Part shown: one piece after another, positions 59,835 through 64,000 of the stretch
Numbering within the stretch: the stretch's first letter is position 1
Layout: each line of letters opens with the position of its first letter
From: GCA-2706205 sp964215955
GTDB lineage: Bacteria > Bdellovibrionota > Bacteriovoracia > Bacteriovoracales > Bacteriovoracaceae
Length of the DNA: 64,000 nt
Direction: 5' to 3'
NCBI GenBank assembly: GCA_964215955.1
Contig: CAXPDR010000014.1
Coordinates: 62,001-126,000, forward strand
Program-made: the position numbers and the translations under genes
Notes under the pieces: generated by a model
Told to the model about the DNA's origin: nothing
The model's database searches: none
The model's input: only the letters and a program-made list of their open reading frames with translations

Positions 59835-62135
59835 TCAGAAAAAAGAAAGCTGATCACCAACTATAAATGAATCAAAGGATTTATTTTGATAATGAAGGAT
59901 ATCATTTGCAATAGGTTTTAGTTGCTTTTCAATATAGTGGTTATAATCTAGGTTTTTAAATTCATTTTGAATGGGGATTGGCCCATCTTTACATATCACA
60001 TAGGAGACTTCTTTTAACCTATAAGGACCTGTATGATCTATTTGTAATGCAGCCTTTACATGTATGGGGATATTTTTTGTGTACTCTTTAGGATCTTTAG
60101 AGAGTTTTTTAGTATAAATTAAATACTCATCAAATTCCCCTGATTCTAATCTTTTAATATAACTTTTAATGAAGCTTTCTAGTTCTTCTCCTGAGAAGAA
60201 TTTATCATAAAGTTCATACTGAAAGTTTTTGGCAAGTTCAGTCCAATCAGAACGGACGACTTCCATTCCTTTAAATTCCAACTCCCTATTACTTATACCT
60301 GCGTAGCGTTTTTTGGCTCCACCTTCACCTCCACGCATTTGGGAAAAGAATAATTTTGAAAAAGTTTTTTCATATTCACATTCAAGTCTTGAGCTAATTT
60401 TAAACTCTTGTAGAATTAGGGTCCTGAGGTAATCATCTAAATCTTTTGCAAGTTTTTCATTATCTTTTTGATTATGATTTCCAGTTTTTATAAAGATGGA
60501 GTCGGTATCACCATAAAGCACTTCATAGCCACGAATTTTAAAAAAATCTATGGCCTGAGTGAGAATCCAATGACCTGTCGTTGTTATCGCTGAAGGAAGA
60601 TCTGCATGATAAAAACGACACCTCGATGATCCCATAATTCCATAAAATGAATTCATAAGGATTTTTACTGCCTGGGATAAAGAATGATCTTTATTATTTT
60701 TGGCAGCCTGTCTTATTTCCATAAGCTGAGAAATAATTCCAGTTAAGAGATTGTGGTCTTTACTGAAAGAATATCCCTTGGGAGTTTTAATAATGTTTGG
60801 ATTAACTTCGGCCATAACTAAGGCATAAGGATCAATGCCAAAGGTCATCATAATAGTAGGGTATAGTGATTTGAAATCAAAAATTGATACGTTTTCATGA
60901 AGTCCTATCACAGGTTCAATAACCATACCTCCTGTGGAGGCATCATCTCTTTCTATATCCATTCTATTGGGAGCTACGTATCCATTTCTATGGAGTTTTG
61001 GAAGAAATATATGATCAAAAGCTGCGGTAGAAATATTTATTCTATCAAATAAAAGCCCGGATATTTTAGTTCTAGCTATAACAAAATTAAAGATATCTAG
61101 TTTCTCATAAATATCAGTAACTAATTTACAGTCAAGAAGGTTATATTTAGCTAAAGCCATCTTATCTTCTTTAAACCTTCTTTCTATCTCAGATACTTTT
61201 CCAGCGTCTGAGGCAATATCTTTTCCTGTTCCTAGAACTTCGCTGGCCACTGTTTCTAATTTGAAATTTTTATATTTATAAAAAGCAGATCTCAATGTTG
61301 GTGGACCATCCAGGACTACTCGGCCTGGCATATCAGCAAAAAAGCCCATCCCTTTTTTTTCATTTATTTGGCATTTACTATTAGATCTTCCAATATTTAA
61401 TTGAAGACCAAATTGAAGACATTTTTTTTCCAAAAAAGCGAGGTCAAATCCAATCACATGCCAACCTATGAGAAAGTCAGGATCCCAATCTTGCATAAGT
61501 TTTAAAAATGCTTCGCAAAGAGATTTTTCATGAGAATAATATAGGAGCTCATCGCTAATTTTTTCATCAGTATCTGCTAGCATGAGGACTAGATTTTTCA
61601 TTTCATTTTGATACTTATAATGAAGTCCTATGGAATAAAGCTCACCCTTTACACCGGTTTCGATATCAAGAGAGAGGTTAGAAAATTCTATTTTGCTATG
61701 ACCTTTTCTTATTTCGGGATTGGTAAAAATGCGAAGACCATTTTCTTGAATAAATTCTCCTTGAAACTCAACTTGGGAATGGATAAATCGTTCCATTAAA
61801 AATCTCTCAGTTGGGAGAATATCTACCTCATAAGATCTTACACCATTTATTTGGCAATAATCTTTAGCCTTTTGAAGATCAGAGTATTTATTTAAATAAA
61901 TAGTATCAACAAGTTTATGATTAAATGATTTTAAATTTGATTTTTTCCGCTCAAATTGGATTTCATTTGGAGAAAATTTCGTTTCAGCAGCAATAAAGAA
62001 AACAACTTTTTGATTCGGGAACACTAGTTTAAATGGTCCGTTTTCGTCTCTACCAAAAAAGCTTATCTCCATGCCTCTAGCTGTGTCATAAAAATGAGAA
62101 GTTAATAAATGCCCATGATTTAATTTCATGGGCAT
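59835..62135 (-). CDS. polB: DNA polymerase II (family B)
   Basis: 766 residues, close to the 783 of E. coli Pol II. Exonuclease motif SLDIETG, then polymerase motifs DFKSLYPTIMMTF (A), KILMNSFYGIMGS (B) and YGDTDSIF (C, about residue 543). Repair/translesion polymerase in many bacteria. ATG at 62135 or 62129. Third polymerase with translesion potential in the window after the ImuB-like/DnaE2 pair. Confidence 0.95.
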   Translation of the reverse strand: MPMKLNHGHLLTSHFYDTARGMEISFFGRDENGPFKLVFPNQKVVFFIAAETKFSPNEIQFERKKSNLKSFNHKLVDTIYLNKYSDLQKAKDYCQINGVRSYEVDILPTERFLMERFIHSQVEFQGEFIQENGLRIFTNPEIRKGHSKIEFSNLSLDIETGVKGELYSIGLHYKYQNEMKNLVLMLADTDEKISDELLYYSHEKSLCEAFLKLMQDWDPDFLIGWHVIGFDLAFLEKKCLQFGLQLNIGRSNSKCQINEKKGMGFFADMPGRVVLDGPPTLRSAFYKYKNFKLETVASEVLGTGKDIASDAGKVSEIERRFKEDKMALAKYNLLDCKLVTDIYEKLDIFNFVIARTKISGLLFDRINISTAAFDHIFLPKLHRNGYVAPNRMDIERDDASTGGMVIEPVIGLHENVSIFDFKSLYPTIMMTFGIDPYALVMAEVNPNIIKTPKGYSFSKDHNLLTGIISQLMEIRQAAKNNKDHSLSQAVKILMNSFYGIMGSSRCRFYHADLPSAITTTGHWILTQAIDFFKIRGYEVLYGDTDSIFIKTGNHNQKDNEKLAKDLDDYLRTLILQEFKISSRLECEYEKTFSKLFFSQMRGGEGGAKKRYAGISNRELEFKGMEVVRSDWTELAKNFQYELYDKFFSGEELESFIKSYIKRLESGEFDEYLIYTKKLSKDPKEYTKNIPIHVKAALQIDHTGPYRLKEVSYVICKDGPIPIQNEFKNLDYNHYIEKQLKPIANDILHYQNKSFDSFIVGDQLSFF

Positions 62136-62161
62136 AATTTAGCTCAAAATATTCATTTTAA

Positions 62162-62845
62162 CTAGGTTAAAGACTTTAAAGTTATATCAAATTGACCAGT
62201 TCTGAACTTTGATTGGGAGTTCTTTTTAAATTCACAAATTAAAGCCTTTCTTTGACTGGTGGGAAGACCTTGTAAGATTTTATCCTTTGAGTTCAATACA
62301 GTGTCTTCTGAAAAATAGACTTGGGTAGTTAGTTCAAGGTGACCTCTCAGATGAGCTTTTAAGTGAATATGAGGTGGTCTGATCCAAGTCTCAGTCGCCT
62401 TATATTTTCCAGGTTTTACGGTTATAAAGTAGTATTCACCTTTATCGTTGGTTACCGATTTCCCATAATATTGAAAATCAGGATCTAATGTTGCCGTATT
62501 AGGGTCAGATGAATGGTTATACTTTCCTGAATGACAAGCTTGCCATATTTCTACCATAGCACCTTTGATGGGATGACATTGTTGATCCTTCACAATACCA
62601 CGCAAAATAATATATTCCCCTTTTGCTCGTTTTTGAGGACCATGAGTAGGCCTATTTGTTACAAGTGTTAGATCAGAATTGTGATCTAATGGGATTTCTT
62701 CAGGATAAAATGGTCCCTCAGGTTGTTCTGCCGTTAAGTTACATGCATTGGCCAGACTCTTTGCTGAACTTAAACTTGCTAATCCTATTGCAGAAAAGCT
62801 TAAGCTTTTACTTAAAAGACTTCGTCGGTCTAATGTTTTTTTCAT
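62162..62845 (-). CDS. Intradiol dioxygenase-like protein with Tat-type signal
   Basis: 227 residues. A twin-arginine-type signal (DRRSLLSKSLSFSAIGLASL) ends near residue 32. Intradiol ring-cleavage family features: EGPFYP near the start of the domain, QYYGK and RPPHIHLK, providing the Tyr and two His ligands for Fe(III), followed by a Tyr in TTQVYF. Resembles protocatechuate 3,4-dioxygenase beta-like secreted members. GTG 62849-62851 precedes ATG 62845, but AAAGGAG fits the ATG best. Divergent LysR regulator at 62931 probably controls it. Confidence 0.85.
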   Translation of the reverse strand: MKKTLDRRSLLSKSLSFSAIGLASLSSAKSLANACNLTAEQPEGPFYPEEIPLDHNSDLTLVTNRPTHGPQKRAKGEYIILRGIVKDQQCHPIKGAMVEIWQACHSGKYNHSSDPNTATLDPDFQYYGKSVTNDKGEYYFITVKPGKYKATETWIRPPHIHLKAHLRGHLELTTQVYFSEDTVLNSKDKILQGLPTSQRKALICEFKKNSQSKFRTGQFDITLKSLT

Positions 62846-62930
62846 AGTCACTCCTTTGTTAATGAGAATTTAAATTAAGTTTTGAAATAAATATAATGAT
62901 TAAGCTTTATTTTTGTGATATAAATATTTT

Positions 62931-63764
62931 ATGGCAATGAATTTGGATGATATAAGATATTTTAGGAAAGTCGCCGAAACTTTAAATGTGACTAGGGCGT
63001 CGGAAGCTCTGGGGATTACTCAGCCGGCGTTAAGTTATTCACTAAAACGCTTAGAAAATGAAATTGGTGATGAACTTATAATTAGGAAGAAAAATGGGGT
63101 TGAGTTATCTAAGCTAGGTGAAGAGTTTTATAAGCGCTCAGTAAATTTAATTAATGAATGGGAAAATATACAAAACTTGATAACCTCCGAAGGTGAGGAT
63201 GCAAAAGGAGAGTTCTCAATTGGAATTCATCCCTCCGTTGCTCTTTATTCATTAGACAAATTCTTACCTCATTTAACAAAAGAATTTCCCCTCATTGATT
63301 TTAAATTTGTTCATGGTCTTTCAAGAGAAATGACAGAAAAGGTCATTAGTTGGGAAATCGATTTTGGAATTGTCGTTAATCCTATTAAATATCCAGATTT
63401 AGTTATTAAAGAGTTATGTCGAGATGAAGTCACTCTTTTTCATAAGACAAAGTGTAGAAATAAACTCATTTTTGATCCAAAGCTTGCGCAATCTCAAGAT
63501 ATATTAAAAAGGTTAAATGCCAAGGGACTTGGGACCGAAGGAAAGATAAATTCAGGAAATTTAGAAGTTATCGCAGATTTAGTAGAACAAGGACTAGGGT
63601 ATGGAGTACTTCCTTCAAGGGTCGCTGCAAATCATAAAGGACTTAAGAAACTTGCAGGTTCACCCGTTTATCATGATAAGATTTGTCTCGTTTACAGACC
63701 TGAGAAACATAAAAACCCTATAAGTCGTAGAATTTTAGAATTGATTAAATCTTCTAAGTTTTAA
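62931..63764 (+). CDS. LysR-family transcriptional regulator
   Basis: 277 residues. N-terminal winged HTH (LDDIRYFRKVAETLNVTRASEALGITQPALSYSLKRLENEIG) is the classical LysR start; the effector-binding domain follows and is a little short. Divergently transcribed from the intradiol dioxygenase gene with an 85-base gap, the usual arrangement for a LysR regulator and its target. Start at ATG 62931 or 62937; no strong ribosome-binding site. Confidence 0.92.
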   Translation: MAMNLDDIRYFRKVAETLNVTRASEALGITQPALSYSLKRLENEIGDELIIRKKNGVELSKLGEEFYKRSVNLINEWENIQNLITSEGEDAKGEFSIGIHPSVALYSLDKFLPHLTKEFPLIDFKFVHGLSREMTEKVISWEIDFGIVVNPIKYPDLVIKELCRDEVTLFHKTKCRNKLIFDPKLAQSQDILKRLNAKGLGTEGKINSGNLEVIADLVEQGLGYGVLPSRVAANHKGLKKLAGSPVYHDKICLVYRPEKHKNPISRRILELIKSSKF

Positions 63765-63893
63765 ATAATTAAAGAATCCTTAATTCAAGTTTTGATCTAA
63801 GTAAACTTTACTCAGTTTCGTAACTAATCTCCAAAATTTTTTAAAAACTGGTAAACATCGGCAAAAAAATAAGGTTTTAAAAGGGGAATTTTT

Positions 63894-64000
63894 ATGAAAG
63901 TTATAATATCTTTAGTTGTTTTATCATTTTCGTTTAGTGTATTTGCAGATCAGTGTGCATATATTTCAAAAAGTCAGGCAAAGAAAGCCTTAGGAATGGC
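63894..64000 (+). CDS. Secreted protein, truncated by window edge
   Basis: ATG 63894 with AGGGGA upstream opens a signal peptide (MKVIISLVVLSFSFSVFA) and continues DQCAYISKSQAKKALGM to the window end without a stop. No family can be assigned from 35 residues. Confidence 0.7.
   Translation, partial: MKVIISLVVLSFSFSVFADQCAYISKSQAKKALGM

Noticed and set aside
1..64000. tRNA, rRNA, CRISPR, prophage or insertion sequence
   Set aside because: No T-loop-like GTTCRANYC with matching stems, rRNA blocks, evenly spaced repeats, integrase or transposase sequences were seen on reading through the window.

Overview
The window is A+T-rich (roughly one third G+C by eye) and reads as chromosome of a Gram-negative predator-like bacterium of the Bdellovibrionota, most likely a Bacteriovoracales (Halobacteriovorax/Bacteriovorax-like) member. 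The reasons are the very high load of short signal-peptide proteins, lipoproteins and secreted proteases, a bacterial histone-fold protein, a MotA/TolQ-ExbD type energy-transducing pair, a monomeric isocitrate dehydrogenase and many genus-specific hypotheticals. The genus call is inference; no rRNA or tRNA lies in the window. I see no prophage, insertion sequence, CRISPR array or integron.

Layout. 1-5.9 kb: a truncated lipoprotein, a CPBP-like membrane protein, monomeric isocitrate dehydrogenase, small secreted proteins and a nitrobindin-like protein. 5.9-8.5 kb: a minus-strand operon of three acyltransferase-like genes (GNAT-like, condensation-like with HxxxDG, GNAT-like) behind a perfect 14-bp palindrome. 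8.6-14.1 kb: a mutasome-like operon (catalytically dead ImuB-like Y-family protein plus DnaE2, no ImuA) whose promoter spacer is a direct repeat, followed by a membrane protein and an SRAP DNA-protein-crosslink protein. 14.3-19.5 kb: plus-strand run with a PilZ-like protein, secreted proteins, a TolQ/MotA-ExbD pair and an FHA coiled-coil protein. 19.5-29.8 kb: CehA/McbA-like PHP hydrolase, methyltransferase, a repeat element, an outer-membrane protein/lipoprotein pair, a secreted metalloprotease and a papain-like protease.

29.9-39.6 kb: a 1500-residue VWA lipoprotein with a Cys-repeat array, a DTW-domain protein, a lipoprotein NADAR protein, TruA, a mini-parvulin and an RCC1-repeat protein. 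39.6-46.8 kb: an unexplained hairpin-rich intergenic stretch, a zinc-ribbon basic protein, redox and folding proteins, RecQ plus an S4 protein, an M19 dipeptidase and a second secreted metalloprotease. 47-53.3 kb: YfiR-like/histidine kinase/zinc-finger-histone operon, MCP-hemerythrin, small proteins and an O-methyltransferase. 53.3-53.6 kb: a candidate non-coding RNA with a sigma-54-like promoter, a 13-bp closing stem and a strong terminator. 53.9-64 kb: beta-propeller lipoprotein, SulP transporter overlapping a beta-carbonic anhydrase, an Omp85-like barrel, the second copy of the repeat element, DNA polymerase II, a Tat-type intradiol dioxygenase with a divergent LysR regulator, and the start of a secreted protein.

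The signals I consider most worth following are the candidate RNA at 53391-53594, the gapless ~240-bp repeat pair at 22254-22499 and 59564-59809, the zinc-finger-histone protein in a sensor-kinase operon, the direct-repeat promoter of the mutasome operon and the acyltransferase trio.
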